Assembly (NCBI GenBank): GCA_913045895.1 | Contig: CAJWSQ010000004.1 | Coordinates: 1-37,462 of the forward strand | Reading direction: 5' to 3' | DNA from: an uncultured Flavobacteriales bacterium | Lineage (GTDB): Bacteria; Bacteroidota; Bacteroidia; Flavobacteriales_G; Salibacteraceae | Length of the DNA: 37,462 bases | In this document: positions 8,542-17,900 of the stretch, one piece after another | How the letters are laid out: each line of letters opens with the position of its first letter | Position numbering within the stretch: the stretch's first letter is position 1 | Notes under the pieces: generated by a model | Seen by the model: the letters and a program-made list of their open reading frames with translations, nothing else | Told to the model about the DNA's origin: nothing | Database searches by the model: none | Made by a program: the position numbers and the translations under genes

Positions 8542-9999
8542 CTACAAGTCTTTTCTAAGTCGAGCTACTGGGATTCCCAATTGCTCACGGTATTTAGCCA
8601 CAGTTCTTCTGGCAATGTTGTATCCCTTTTCTTTCAGGATTTTAGCCAATTTTTCGTCAGTCAAAGGTTTTTTCTTGTCTTCACGACCAACTTCATCTTC
8701 CAATATTTTCTTCACTTCACGAGTACTCACTTCTTCACCAGAATCGGTGCTTAAGCTTTCGCTGAAGAAACTTTTAAGTAAGAATGTTCCGAATGGAGTT
8801 TGAACGTATTTACTGTTTACAACACGTGAAATGGTACTGATATCAAGATTAACACGCTCGGCAATATCTTTCAAAATCATTGGTTTGATTTTGGTTTCAT
8901 CACCCGTTAAAAAATAATCGCGTTGATATTCCATGATAGCCTGCATAGTAAGCGAAAGTGTGTTTTGTCTTTGCTTTATAGCATCAATAAACCATTTGGC
9001 AGAGTCTAGCTTTTGCTTCACAAACATCAAAGCATCTTTTTGCGATTTACTCGCTCCTTTTTTATTGTTTGAGTATTCTTTAAACATGTCAGAATACTGC
9101 TTACTGATGTTTAGCTCAGGAGCATTTCTGCCATTAAGTAAAAGCTCTAAATCATCATCTTGACTACGAATGGTGAAGTCAGGAACAACGTGTTCAGTTA
9201 CAGTTGCCGATTCACTCATACTATTACCCGGTTTGGGGTTTAGTTTCAAGATTTCATCAATAGCTTCTTTCAGCTGTTCTTCATCGATATTGAATTTCTT
9301 CAATAGCTTATCGTAATGCTTTTTGGTGAATTCGTCAAAAGCATTTTCGAGTATATCAATAGCCAATTGTTGCGCTTCAGATTCAGCATCTTTACGTTCC
9401 AATTGGAGAATTAAGCACTCTTGTAAATCTCTAGCACCAACACCTGGTGGGTCTAAATCGTGAATGACTTTCAGTAACTTTTCCAACTCATCTTCAGATG
9501 TCATGATGTTTTGGGTGAATGCCAAATCATCAACAATGGCGTAAAGCTCACGTCTTAAATAGCCAGATTCGTCTATGTTTCCAATTAGGTGTGCAGCAAC
9601 CTCTTTTTCGTGTTCAGATAAGAGACGCAGTTGCAATTGGTTTTCTAAAAGTTCGTGAAACGATTTTCCGCCACTGAGTGGAACAGCTTTTTCATCATCA
9701 TCGGGTGATGAATTGTTTGAGTAAAGCTTATAGTCTGGAGTTTCATCGTCATCTATGTAGTCTGAAAAATCAAATTCTTGCTCGGCTTCAGTTACTTCAT
9801 CGTAAGCATCGCTGTATTCATCATCATACTCATTCTCTTGCTCCAGCTCATTGCCTTCTTCTAGGGCCGGATTGCTTTCTAATTCTTCTTTAATACGCTG
9901 CTCTATTGCTACAGTGGGAACCTGCAATAGTTTCATCAGCTGTATTTGCTGAGGAGAGAGTTTTTGTAATAATTTTTGTTCGAGCCTTTGACCGAGCAT
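8542..9999 (-). CDS. rpoN: RNA polymerase sigma-54 factor
   Basis: RpoN directs RNA polymerase to -24/-12 promoters and needs an AAA+ activator to open them. The 485-residue protein has all three regions. The activator-interacting N-terminus is LEQKLLQKLSPQQIQLMKLL, followed by an acidic linker (about residues 45-105), the core-binding domain with a Gly-Ala-Arg-Asp-Leu-Gln-Glu-Cys segment typical of the family, a helix-turn-helix (IAERVNLDISTISRVVN), and the diagnostic RpoN box ARRTVAKYR at residues 463-471. Length matches the family. It lies between asnS and the PAP2-like gene, all on the minus strand. I saw no clear -24/-12 promoter (TGGCAC-N5-TTGC) in the intergenic regions of the window, so its targets are elsewhere or not recognisable by eye. 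Confidence 0.97.
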   Translation of the reverse strand: MLGQRLEQKLLQKLSPQQIQLMKLLQVPTVAIEQRIKEELESNPALEEGNELEQENEYDDEYSDAYDEVTEAEQEFDFSDYIDDDETPDYKLYSNNSSPDDDEKAVPLSGGKSFHELLENQLQLRLLSEHEKEVAAHLIGNIDESGYLRRELYAIVDDLAFTQNIMTSEDELEKLLKVIHDLDPPGVGARDLQECLILQLERKDAESEAQQLAIDILENAFDEFTKKHYDKLLKKFNIDEEQLKEAIDEILKLNPKPGNSMSESATVTEHVVPDFTIRSQDDDLELLLNGRNAPELNISKQYSDMFKEYSNNKKGASKSQKDALMFVKQKLDSAKWFIDAIKQRQNTLSLTMQAIMEYQRDYFLTGDETKIKPMILKDIAERVNLDISTISRVVNSKYVQTPFGTFLLKSFFSESLSTDSGEEVSTREVKKILEDEVGREDKKKPLTDEKLAKILKEKGYNIARRTVAKYREQLGIPVARLRKDL

Positions 10000-10100
10000 A
10001 GTTCAATAGTTGGTAGACCCGAAAGTAAGAAAGAAAATTATAGTGGTACGTTTTTTGTGGTAATAATTTTAAAGGGTGATATGGTTTTTTAATTTTTTAT

Positions 10101-10134
10101 AAATCGAGGTTGGATTTCCAACCTCGATTTTTTT
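10101..10134. terminator. Strong hairpin between asnS and rpoN
   Basis: A 13-14 pair perfect stem (AAATCGAGGTTGG with CCAACCTCGATTT) has a four-base loop. On the plus strand it is followed by seven T residues; on the minus strand, the direction of both flanking genes, only TTTATA follows. It may end asnS transcription weakly and block antisense transcription from the left more strongly. Confidence 0.65.
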
Positions 10135-10145
10135 GCTCTTATCTT

Positions 10146-11588
10146 TTAGAATGCAGCATTTCCCGGAGTTCTTGGGAAAGGAATTACATCTCTAATGTTA
10201 GTCATTCCGGTTACAAACAATACAAGTCTTTCAAATCCAGCGCCAAAACCGCTATGTTCTACTGTACCAAATTTCCTTGTATCTAAATACCAGTACATTT
10301 CTTCTTCAGGAATGTCGAATTGCTTCATCTTTTCAAGCAGTACATCGTAGCGCTCCTCACGTTGCGATCCACCTACAATTTCACCAATTCCTGGGAATAA
10401 GATATCCATCGCACGAACCGTTTTGCCGTCTTCATTTAAACGCATGTAGAATGCCTTGATTTTAGCTGGGTAATCATATAAGATAACTGGACACCCAAAG
10501 TGTTTTTCAACCAAGAAACGTTCGTGTTCAGATTGTAAATCTGCACCCCATTCTTCAATGAGGTAGTTGAATTTCTTCTTTTTATTTGGCTTACTGTTTT
10601 TAAGAATATCAATTGCCTCAGTGTATGAAACACGTTTGAATTCGTTGTTTACTACAAACTCCAATTTTTCAATCAAGCTCATATCGCTGCGCTCGTTTTG
10701 AGGTTTGTTTTTCTCTTCGTCAGCCAAGCGTTTTTGAAGAAATTCCAAATCGTCTTTACAATTGTCTAATGCGTATTGAGTAACGTATTTCAAGAATTCT
10801 TCAGCAACATCCATGTTGTCTTGCAAATCTGCAAAGGCCATTTCAGGCTCAATCATCCAGAATTCAGCTAAGTGACGAGAAGTGTTTGAATTTTCAGCTC
10901 TAAAAGTTGGTCCGAAAGTGTAAATCTCGCTCAATGCAGTTGCTCCTAATTCGCCTTCAAGTTGACCTGATACCGTTAAGTTAGTTTCACGCTCAAAGAA
11001 ATCTTGACTGTAATCAATTTCACCTTCTTCTGTTTTCGGAAGGTTTTTCAAATCGAAGTTGGTAACATGAAACATTTCACCAGCACCCTCTGCATCAGAA
11101 GCTGTGATAATTGGTGTATTCATGTATACAAAACCTTTGTCGTTGAAAAATTTGTGAACGGCAAACGACAATGCATGACGAACACGCATAATCGCACTAA
11201 AAGTATTTGTGCGAGGTCTTAAGTGAGCAATTTCACGTAAAAACTCTAAGCTGTGTCTTTTGGGTTGTAGTGGATATTCATCCGGATCCGCCTCGCCTAA
11301 AACAGTAGCAGTTTCTACCTGTAATTCTACTCGTTGTCCGCTTCCTTGTGATTCAATCAACTTGCCCGTTAGTGCAACTGATGCTCCAGTGGTAATTTTT
11401 TTCAGTACATCTTCAGAAACAATACCAGCTTCTACCACACCTTGTATATTATGGATAGTTGAGCCATCGTTAACATTAATAAATGTTACGTTTTTGCTCG
11501 CGCGTTTTGTTCTTACCCATCCTTTAACAACTACAGAAGAGCCAACTTCTGATTCGTGAAGTAAAACTTTAATCTTGGTTCTTTTCAT
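10146..11588 (-). CDS. asnS: Asparaginyl-tRNA synthetase
   Basis: AsnRS charges tRNA-Asn with asparagine using ATP. I choose the start at 11588 ([12 protein letters not shown]), not the frame opening at 11648, because it gives 480 residues, normal for the family, and a promoter-like element at 11609-11616 lies within the longer version. The N-terminal OB-fold anticodon-binding domain ([20 protein letters not shown]) is followed by the class II catalytic core. Motif 2 is [20 protein letters not shown] and motif 3 is [20 protein letters not shown], ending in [12 protein letters not shown], as in bacterial AsnRS. It is upstream of rpoN on the same strand, separated by a hairpin. Confidence 0.97.
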   Translation of the reverse strand: MKRTKIKVLLHESEVGSSVVVKGWVRTKRASKNVTFINVNDGSTIHNIQGVVEAGIVSEDVLKKITTGASVALTGKLIESQGSGQRVELQVETATVLGEADPDEYPLQPKRHSLEFLREIAHLRPRTNTFSAIMRVRHALSFAVHKFFNDKGFVYMNTPIITASDAEGAGEMFHVTNFDLKNLPKTEEGEIDYSQDFFERETNLTVSGQLEGELGATALSEIYTFGPTFRAENSNTSRHLAEFWMIEPEMAFADLQDNMDVAEEFLKYVTQYALDNCKDDLEFLQKRLADEEKNKPQNERSDMSLIEKLEFVVNNEFKRVSYTEAIDILKNSKPNKKKKFNYLIEEWGADLQSEHERFLVEKHFGCPVILYDYPAKIKAFYMRLNEDGKTVRAMDILFPGIGEIVGGSQREERYDVLLEKMKQFDIPEEEMYWYLDTRKFGTVEHSGFGAGFERLVLFVTGMTNIRDVIPFPRTPGNAAF

Positions 11589-11608
11589 TGATGCAAAATT
11601 TAAAGCTG

Positions 11609-11616
11609 CAAATGTA
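11609..11616 (-). promoter_or_regulatory. Candidate -7 promoter element of asnS (TACATTTG)
   Basis: On the minus strand this reads TACATTTG, a perfect TAnnTTTG match, 20 bases upstream of the asnS start at 11588. No -33 TTG with normal spacing was seen. Confidence 0.45.
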
Positions 11617-11754
11617 GTGAATGCCATCCATCCGATGCATGTATCCACAAATATTACCGCTCATCATTTATTATCATTTGATAACACCGCTCAACCTGTA
11701 CTTGAGTCAGTTTAGCTCCACATTTGACTAGTTAAAAGTTGTATCAGGAAACTT

Positions 11755-11784
11755 CGGAAACTTTTAACACGTAAATAGTTTCCG
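11755..11784. promoter_or_regulatory. Candidate TetR-family operator (30-bp palindrome)
   Basis: Perfect eight-base arms CGGAAACT (11755-11762) and AGTTTCCG (11777-11784) flank a 14-base centre that is itself partly symmetric; 24 of 30 positions are palindromic. A third half-site, GGAAACTT at 11747-11754, repeats the left arm directly. It lies just upstream of the candidate -7 elements and 33 bases before the tetR start, where an autoregulatory TetR operator is expected. Confidence 0.6.
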
Positions 11785-11788
11785 TAAA

Positions 11789-11796
11789 TAATTTTG
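11789..11796 (+). promoter_or_regulatory. Candidate -7 element of the efflux operon (TAATTTTG)
   Basis: This is a perfect TAnnTTTG match 20 bases before the tetR ATG at 11817. A second match, TACTTTTG, lies at 11800-11807 and would give an almost leaderless transcript. The upstream palindrome would cover the -33 region of either. Confidence 0.45.
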
Positions 11797-11816
11797 ATTT
11801 ACTTTTGCACGCAATT

Positions 11817-12440
11817 ATGGATGACAAACTCAAAGAGTTAATTGGTAAAATCTCAGAGACATTCATCAAGTACGGCATTAAAAGCGTTACGATGGATGAT
11901 CTTGCTAGGAACTTACACGTTTCTAAAAAGACGCTATATCAATACTTTGATGATAAACAAGATTTGGTGAAAACCTGCTTGAAACATCATATTGATGTTG
12001 ATATGTGTGAGATTAAAGCCAATTCTGAAAATCGAGTGAATGCCATTGATGAGATGTATAGTATGGGAAAAGCGGTTTCGCATAGAGCGAGTCAAATACA
12101 TCCATCCATTTTTTACGATTTAGAGAAATATTATCCTGAAGCCTGGGATTTATTTAACGATTACCGCAAAGGCCAAATTTACGAAACCATTAAAGACAAC
12201 ATTGAACGTGGTATGGCTGAAGGGCTTTACAGAAGCGATTTAAATGTTGACGTAATTGCTGGGATTTATGTTTTACGCATAGATGATTTAACCAATCAAG
12301 AAATATTCCCGAGCGATAAATACCCATTTGGAGATTTATATCTAGAAGTTATGCGCTATCACATTCGTGGAATGGCTAGCGATAAAGGAATTGAATACCT
12401 AAAACAACTTGTTGAACAAGAACGCAATAATCAATCATGA
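11817..12440 (+). CDS. TetR/AcrR family transcriptional regulator
   Basis: This 207-residue protein starts at ATG 11817; a TTG at 11805 in the same frame lies inside the promoter region and is less likely. The N-terminal helix-turn-helix fits the TetR family: FIKYGIKSVTMDDLARNLHV followed by SKKTLYQYFDDKQDLV, with the usual K-x-T-(L/I)-Y-x-(Y/H)-F recognition helix. The C-terminal helical domain, which binds the inducer in this family, is diverged and gives no ligand clue. It is the first gene of a tetR-tolC-adaptor-pump operon, and its stop overlaps the next start by four bases (ATGA). It most likely represses its own operon through the palindrome at 11755-11784 until an efflux substrate binds. 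Confidence 0.93.
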   Translation: MDDKLKELIGKISETFIKYGIKSVTMDDLARNLHVSKKTLYQYFDDKQDLVKTCLKHHIDVDMCEIKANSENRVNAIDEMYSMGKAVSHRASQIHPSIFYDLEKYYPEAWDLFNDYRKGQIYETIKDNIERGMAEGLYRSDLNVDVIAGIYVLRIDDLTNQEIFPSDKYPFGDLYLEVMRYHIRGMASDKGIEYLKQLVEQERNNQS

Positions 12441-13765
12441 AGAAAATAACACTTTTTAGTTTCTTGCTGATGGCTGTGTTTAAGCTGCAAGCTCAAACTG
12501 ATACGTTAAGTTTCAGCTTAGAGGAGGCGAAAGCCTATGCTGTAGAACATAGCTACTTTACAAGGCAAGCAGTGATGGATGAAGAAATCGCTCAAAAAAG
12601 AGTGAAAGAAACCACCGGAATTGGTTTACCACAAATAAGCGGATCAGGAAGTTTTCAAGATTACATTACGGTGCCAACTATGGTTCTTCCTGCAGGAACA
12701 TTTGGAAATCCAGAGCCGTTGGAGACAACCTTTTCTCAGCGCTATTCAGCTACTGCTGGCATATCCGTAAGTCAGATTTTATTTGATGGTTCTTACATTG
12801 TTGGCTTACAAGCTGCTCAAGTCTATCGCGACTTAGCAACTAACCAACGCGTGAAATCTGAGCAAGACATCAAAAATGATGTAACACAGGCTTATGCTGC
12901 AGTCTTGGTGGCACAAGAAAATATTGAAACTCTTGAGCGAAACTTAGAGCTACTGAAGGATACATATGAAGATACCAAGGCTATGTATTCAGAGGGTTTT
13001 GCTGAAGAGCAAGATGCCGATCAGCTACAGATCTTGTTCAGCTCAACTGAAAACACCTATGAAAATGCTAAAAGGTATTTAGTAATTGCTGAAAACCTAC
13101 TCAAATTCCAAATGGGTATTGAGGTAGCTTCTGAAGTGAGTTTGTCTGATGACTTGGATATGGTTGTGGAATACGGAAAAGAGAAAACGCTTATCGCTCA
13201 GCAATTCAGTTACTCAGAGAATATTGATTTTAAAATTGCCAAGACAAATGAAGACTTGCAGTTTTTGAATTTAAGAAATACCAAGGTTTCTTATTTGCCA
13301 AGGTTGAATGCATCGTTTAACTATCAGCAACAACACTTCTCAAATTCATTCTCTGATATCACCAATTATTGGTATCCTGCCACATATTGGGGGTTAAACT
13401 TATCAGTACCCATTTTTTCTGGTGGTCAAAGACATTTTCAAGTTCAACAGGCAAAGTTGGAATACGAAAAAGCTAGTCTACAAACAGAGCAAGCAAGTCA
13501 GAATTTAATTATTCAATACAACACTGCAAAAGCAGATTATATCTACACATTAAGTAGATATGAAAACACCAAAAACAACTTAGACTTGGTTCAAACCATT
13601 GTAGAAAAAGAAACTTTCAAATACCAAGAGGGTATGTCATCAAGTTTAAATGTGGCCAACTCTCAAATTCAGTTTTTAGAAATTCAATCAAACTACATAC
13701 AAGCCACGCTTGACCTAATTAACGCCAAATCAGAATTAGATAAAATCCTCAACAATTACCAGTAA
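12437..13765 (+). CDS. TolC family outer-membrane efflux channel
   Basis: This 442-residue protein has a signal peptide (MKKITLFSFLLMAVFKLQAQ) and the two-repeat OEP (TolC) layout: long coiled-coil helices rich in Gln, Glu, Ala and Asn (for example AYAAVLVAQENIETLERNLE) alternating with barrel strands (SATAGISVSQILFDG and ATYWGLNLSVPIFSGG, the two strand motifs common in this family). It forms the trimeric outer-membrane exit duct of a tripartite pump. It overlaps tetR by four bases and is followed after one base by the adaptor gene, so all parts of the pump are on one transcript. Confidence 0.95.
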   Translation: MKKITLFSFLLMAVFKLQAQTDTLSFSLEEAKAYAVEHSYFTRQAVMDEEIAQKRVKETTGIGLPQISGSGSFQDYITVPTMVLPAGTFGNPEPLETTFSQRYSATAGISVSQILFDGSYIVGLQAAQVYRDLATNQRVKSEQDIKNDVTQAYAAVLVAQENIETLERNLELLKDTYEDTKAMYSEGFAEEQDADQLQILFSSTENTYENAKRYLVIAENLLKFQMGIEVASEVSLSDDLDMVVEYGKEKTLIAQQFSYSENIDFKIAKTNEDLQFLNLRNTKVSYLPRLNASFNYQQQHFSNSFSDITNYWYPATYWGLNLSVPIFSGGQRHFQVQQAKLEYEKASLQTEQASQNLIIQYNTAKADYIYTLSRYENTKNNLDLVQTIVEKETFKYQEGMSSSLNVANSQIQFLEIQSNYIQATLDLINAKSELDKILNNYQ

Positions 13766-13766
13766 G

Positions 13767-14906
13767 ATGAAAGCAAAACACAGTTATTTAATCGCGCTAT
13801 TAACCTTGTTAGTAGCAGCTTGTGGAGGGAAGAAAGAAACCAGCTTTGATAAATTGATTGCTCAACGCGATAGCTTAATGAGTGAACAAACTGAACTAAA
13901 CAAAAAGCTGGAGGAAGTAGATGATAAAATTGCGAAACTTGATACTACTCGCAAAAAATTAAAAGTAACAGCATTTGAATTGCAACCAACTTCATTCAGC
14001 CATTACTTCGATATTTATGGTAATGTGGAGGCTGATGAAAACATCCAGATTTACGCTCAATCTTCAGGTGAGATTTTATCAATCAATGTAAAAGAAGGCC
14101 AAGAAGTAAAAGCTGGTCAGGTATTGATGCGTATAGATTCTGAGGTATTGCAACGCAATAAAGAGCAAGTTCAAACGCAGCTTAAATTAGCGAACGATGT
14201 TTATGAAAAGCAACAGCGTTTGTGGGATAAAAACATCGGTACCGAAGTTCAGTTTTTAGAGGCCAAAAACAACAAAGAGTCTTTAGAGAAACAACTGGCA
14301 GGTATCAATGCACAAATCGATATGTCAATTATTAAAGCTCCTTTTAGTGGTGTAATTGATGATATCTTCCCTAAAAGAGGTGAGATGGCTTCACCTGGAA
14401 TGCCATTGGTGAGATTGGTAAACCTAAACAGCGTTTACATCAATGCTGATGTTTCTGAACGTTACGTTTCAACTGTTAAATCTGGAACAAAAGTAAAAGT
14501 GCGTTTCCCAGAGTTGGATATTGAAATTGATACAACAGTTGTGCTTACAGGCCAGTACATCAATCCAAACAACAGGACATTTACCATTCGTGTGAATGTA
14601 CCAAACAAAGAGGGATTGTTGAAACCAAATTTATTGGCTCGTTTGAAAATCGAAGACTTCAATGCAGATTCTACAATCGTAATTCCAAACGGACTAGTAC
14701 AACAAACACCTAGTGGTGAAAACTTTGTATACCTATTGAAACCAAGTTCTGAAGGTCATCAAACAAAACGTGTACTGATTGATGCAGGCATGAGCTATGG
14801 AAACAAAACCATGGTGAAATCAGGTATCGAGCCTGGAGATTTGTTATTGAACAAAGGTGCTAGAAGTGTTAAAGATGGTCAAGAAGTTCAACTTGTAAAG
14901 GGATAA
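13767..14906 (+). CDS. RND efflux periplasmic adaptor (membrane fusion protein), lipoprotein
   Basis: This 379-residue protein bridges the inner-membrane pump and the TolC channel. It starts with a lipoprotein signal peptide ending in the lipobox LVAAC (Cys19), so it should be lipid-anchored. A short N-terminal coiled coil follows (about residues 28-65), unusual in that it precedes the lipoyl domain. The barrel-sandwich (biotinyl-lipoyl-like) half-motif GEILSINVKEGQEVKAGQVL and its partner (SIIKAPFSGVIDDIFPKRGE) flank the helical hairpin (about 135-185). The beta-barrel and membrane-proximal domains follow. It sits between the TolC and RND genes. Confidence 0.94.
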   Translation: MKAKHSYLIALLTLLVAACGGKKETSFDKLIAQRDSLMSEQTELNKKLEEVDDKIAKLDTTRKKLKVTAFELQPTSFSHYFDIYGNVEADENIQIYAQSSGEILSINVKEGQEVKAGQVLMRIDSEVLQRNKEQVQTQLKLANDVYEKQQRLWDKNIGTEVQFLEAKNNKESLEKQLAGINAQIDMSIIKAPFSGVIDDIFPKRGEMASPGMPLVRLVNLNSVYINADVSERYVSTVKSGTKVKVRFPELDIEIDTTVVLTGQYINPNNRTFTIRVNVPNKEGLLKPNLLARLKIEDFNADSTIVIPNGLVQQTPSGENFVYLLKPSSEGHQTKRVLIDAGMSYGNKTMVKSGIEPGDLLLNKGARSVKDGQEVQLVKG

Positions 14907-14918
14907 ATCCATTGAGTA

Positions 14919-17900
14919 ATGCAAGAAGATCAACAAAATATACAACCGGATAAAAAGCCAAAATCCATCAAGGAGTTTGCGCTTTCAACCATGTCGGTGA
15001 ATAACCGAACAACAGTAATTGTAATTACGGTAATTGTATTATTAGCCGGATTATTTTCATACCAATCCATGCCCAAAGAGGCGTTTCCAGATATTGTTAC
15101 CCCTGAGATTTATATCGGGACAGCTTATCCTGGAAACTCAGCAATGGATATTGAGAAGCTCATTACACGTCCTTTCGAGAAAGAGATCAACACGATTTCT
15201 GGTATCGATGAAATGACATCAACTTCTATTCAAGGTTATTCTTCTGTTCAAGTAACATTTGATTTTAGTGTTACTCCAGAGGAGGCACTTAGAAAAGTGA
15301 AAGACAAAATTGATGTTGCCATGAGTGATTCTGATTTCCCAGATGATCTTCCAGCAGATCCAAATGTCTTCGAGATGAACTTCTCTGAGTTGATGCCAAT
15401 TATGAATGTAAACCTTTCAGGTGATTTCAGTTTAGATCAACTTAAGGAGTACGGTGAGTATCTTGAAGATGAAATCGAAGACATCCCTGAAATTACATCG
15501 GTAGATATTAGAGGGGTAATGGATAAAGAGGTAAAAGTTGACTTAGACGTTCATAAAATGGAGTCTGTTGAAGTTAGCTTTGATAACGTAGCCAATGCTA
15601 TTTCTCAAGAAAACTTAACTCTTTCTGGTGGTGATATTAAAAGTGATGGTTACAACCGTTCTGTTCGTGTAATTGGTGAGTACTCTGATTGGAGAGAAAT
15701 TGAGAACATTGTGGTTAAGCACGAAAGAGGTAACACCGTTTACTTAAGAGATATTGCTATGGTATCTTTTGGTGAGCAAGAAAAAGAGAGTTACGCTCGT
15801 CAGTATTTGAACCCAGTGGTTTCATTAGATATCAAAAAGAAAGCCGGTGAAAACTTGCTTTTAGCATCAGATCAGATCAATGAAGTAATCAAAAAAGCAC
15901 AGGAAGAAGTATTCCCTGAAAACTTAGAGATTTCCATTACAAACGATCAATCTGATAACACCAGAACTCAGGTAGATGAATTGGCAAACAGTATCATTTT
16001 AGGTATGGTGCTAGTTGTTGTGGTTCTATTGTTCTTCTTGGGTTTACGTAACTCATTGTTTGTGGGTATGGCAATTCCGTTGTCTATGTTCTTATCGTTA
16101 TTTATCCTCAACATCATGGGGATTACCATGAATACCATTGTGCTTTTTGCTTTGGTATTGGCTTTGGGTATGTTGGTTGATAATGGTATTGTGGTGGTTG
16201 AAAACATCTACCGTTTAATGGATGAAGGTAAAAAGCCTCTGGATGCAGCCCGTCAAGGTGTTGGTGAGGTAGCTTGGCCAATTATTGCTTCAACGGCAAC
16301 AACTTTGGCAGCATTTATTCCACTGATTTTCTGGCCTGGAATTATGGGTGAGTTTATGGGATACCTTCCAATTACACTCATCATTGTATTGTCTTCTTCA
16401 TTATTTGTGGCATTGGTTATCAACCCCGTGTTTACAGCTTTATTTATGAAGTTAGAAGAAGAAGATGAGCAAATTCCTCGCAAGCGTTTGATCATTTACT
16501 TTGCTGTATTAGCGGTAAGTTTATTTGTAGATGTTGCTGGCGATGAAGTTGGGCCAATAAATGTTTTGGCAGGATTTATCGTGTCTATCGTTCTGATATT
16601 ATTCCTGAAAGATTTCAGTTTTTTATCAGATTCAACAAACAAGAAAAACATCCTTTTCCCATCGCTTGGGTTAATTGCAATGGCTCTTGTTTACTTTGTT
16701 GCAGGGCAAAATGTAAGTGCAAACTTTATTGGTGTAACGGGTTCATTCTTAATTGTGAATGCGTACATCATTTTCCCTTCTTCGCAGTTTTTCCAACGTA
16801 AAGGAATTCCAGCTTTAGAAGACATTTACGATCGATTTATCGTAACAGCACTTCGAGGCAAAAATCCATACTTATTCTTAGGTGGAACAGCTGGTTTGTT
16901 GGTTTTGGCGTTCGTTTTATTGATCGCTTTCACACCAAAGATCTTGTTCTTCCCGGTTAACCAGCCGCATTACCTAAACATCTTTATCGAGATGCCAATT
17001 GGTACCAATATCGAGAAAACCAATGAGGTTACTAAAGATATTGAGCGCACGGTGATTAATTACCTAAAAAAGTATGAAGAAGTTGATCCTGCCACTGGCG
17101 ATACGGTAAACTTCTTGGTAGAATCTGTAATTGGTCAGGTTGGTGAAGGTACTTCAGATCCAAAACAAGGTCAGCAAATGGGAACCACACCTCACAAGGG
17201 TAGAATTACGGTTTCGTTTGTGAAGTTTCAAGAACGTGAAGGTGTAATTACCGCTGATGTACAAACCGAAGTTCGTAATGCTATTAAGAGTTATCCTGGT
17301 GTAAAAATCACTGTAGATAAAGATCAAAGTGGTCCTCCAACGGGTGCACCAATTTCAATTGAGCTTAGTGGCGATGATTACTATGCAATGATGGAAGAAG
17401 CAGAATACATCAGAAGTATGATTGATGCTTCAAACATCGGTGGTATTGAAGAGCTAAAGTTAGATGTTGAGCAAGGTAAACCAGAGCTTTCTATTATAGT
17501 TGATAGAGATAAAGCAAGAAGGCTAGGTCTTTCTACATACAGCATAGGTAATGTATTCCGTACGGCTATTTACGGTAATGAAGTCTCAACTTACAAAGAA
17601 GGTGAAGACGATTACCCGATTTACGTGAGAATGGCTGAGGAATACAGAAACAATCCTGATTTCTTGATGAATCAACGTATTACGTTTAGAGATCCATCAA
17701 CGGGATCTATTGTACAAGTTCCGATTTCAGCTGTTGCAACCGATAAAAAGGTATCTACTTTTAGTGCTGTAAAACGTGCAGATATGGATCGTGTAATTAC
17801 CATATCATCAAACGTTACTGAAGGTTACAACGCCACAGAAATCAATCAGAAGATTAAGCAAATGTTTGCGAATTACGAGCTTCCAAAAGGCATGAAAGTG

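Noticed and set aside
11589-11648. Twenty-residue N-terminal extension of AsnRS
   Set aside because: It exceeds the family length, does not resemble other AsnRS N-termini, and contains a promoter-like element used for the shorter start.
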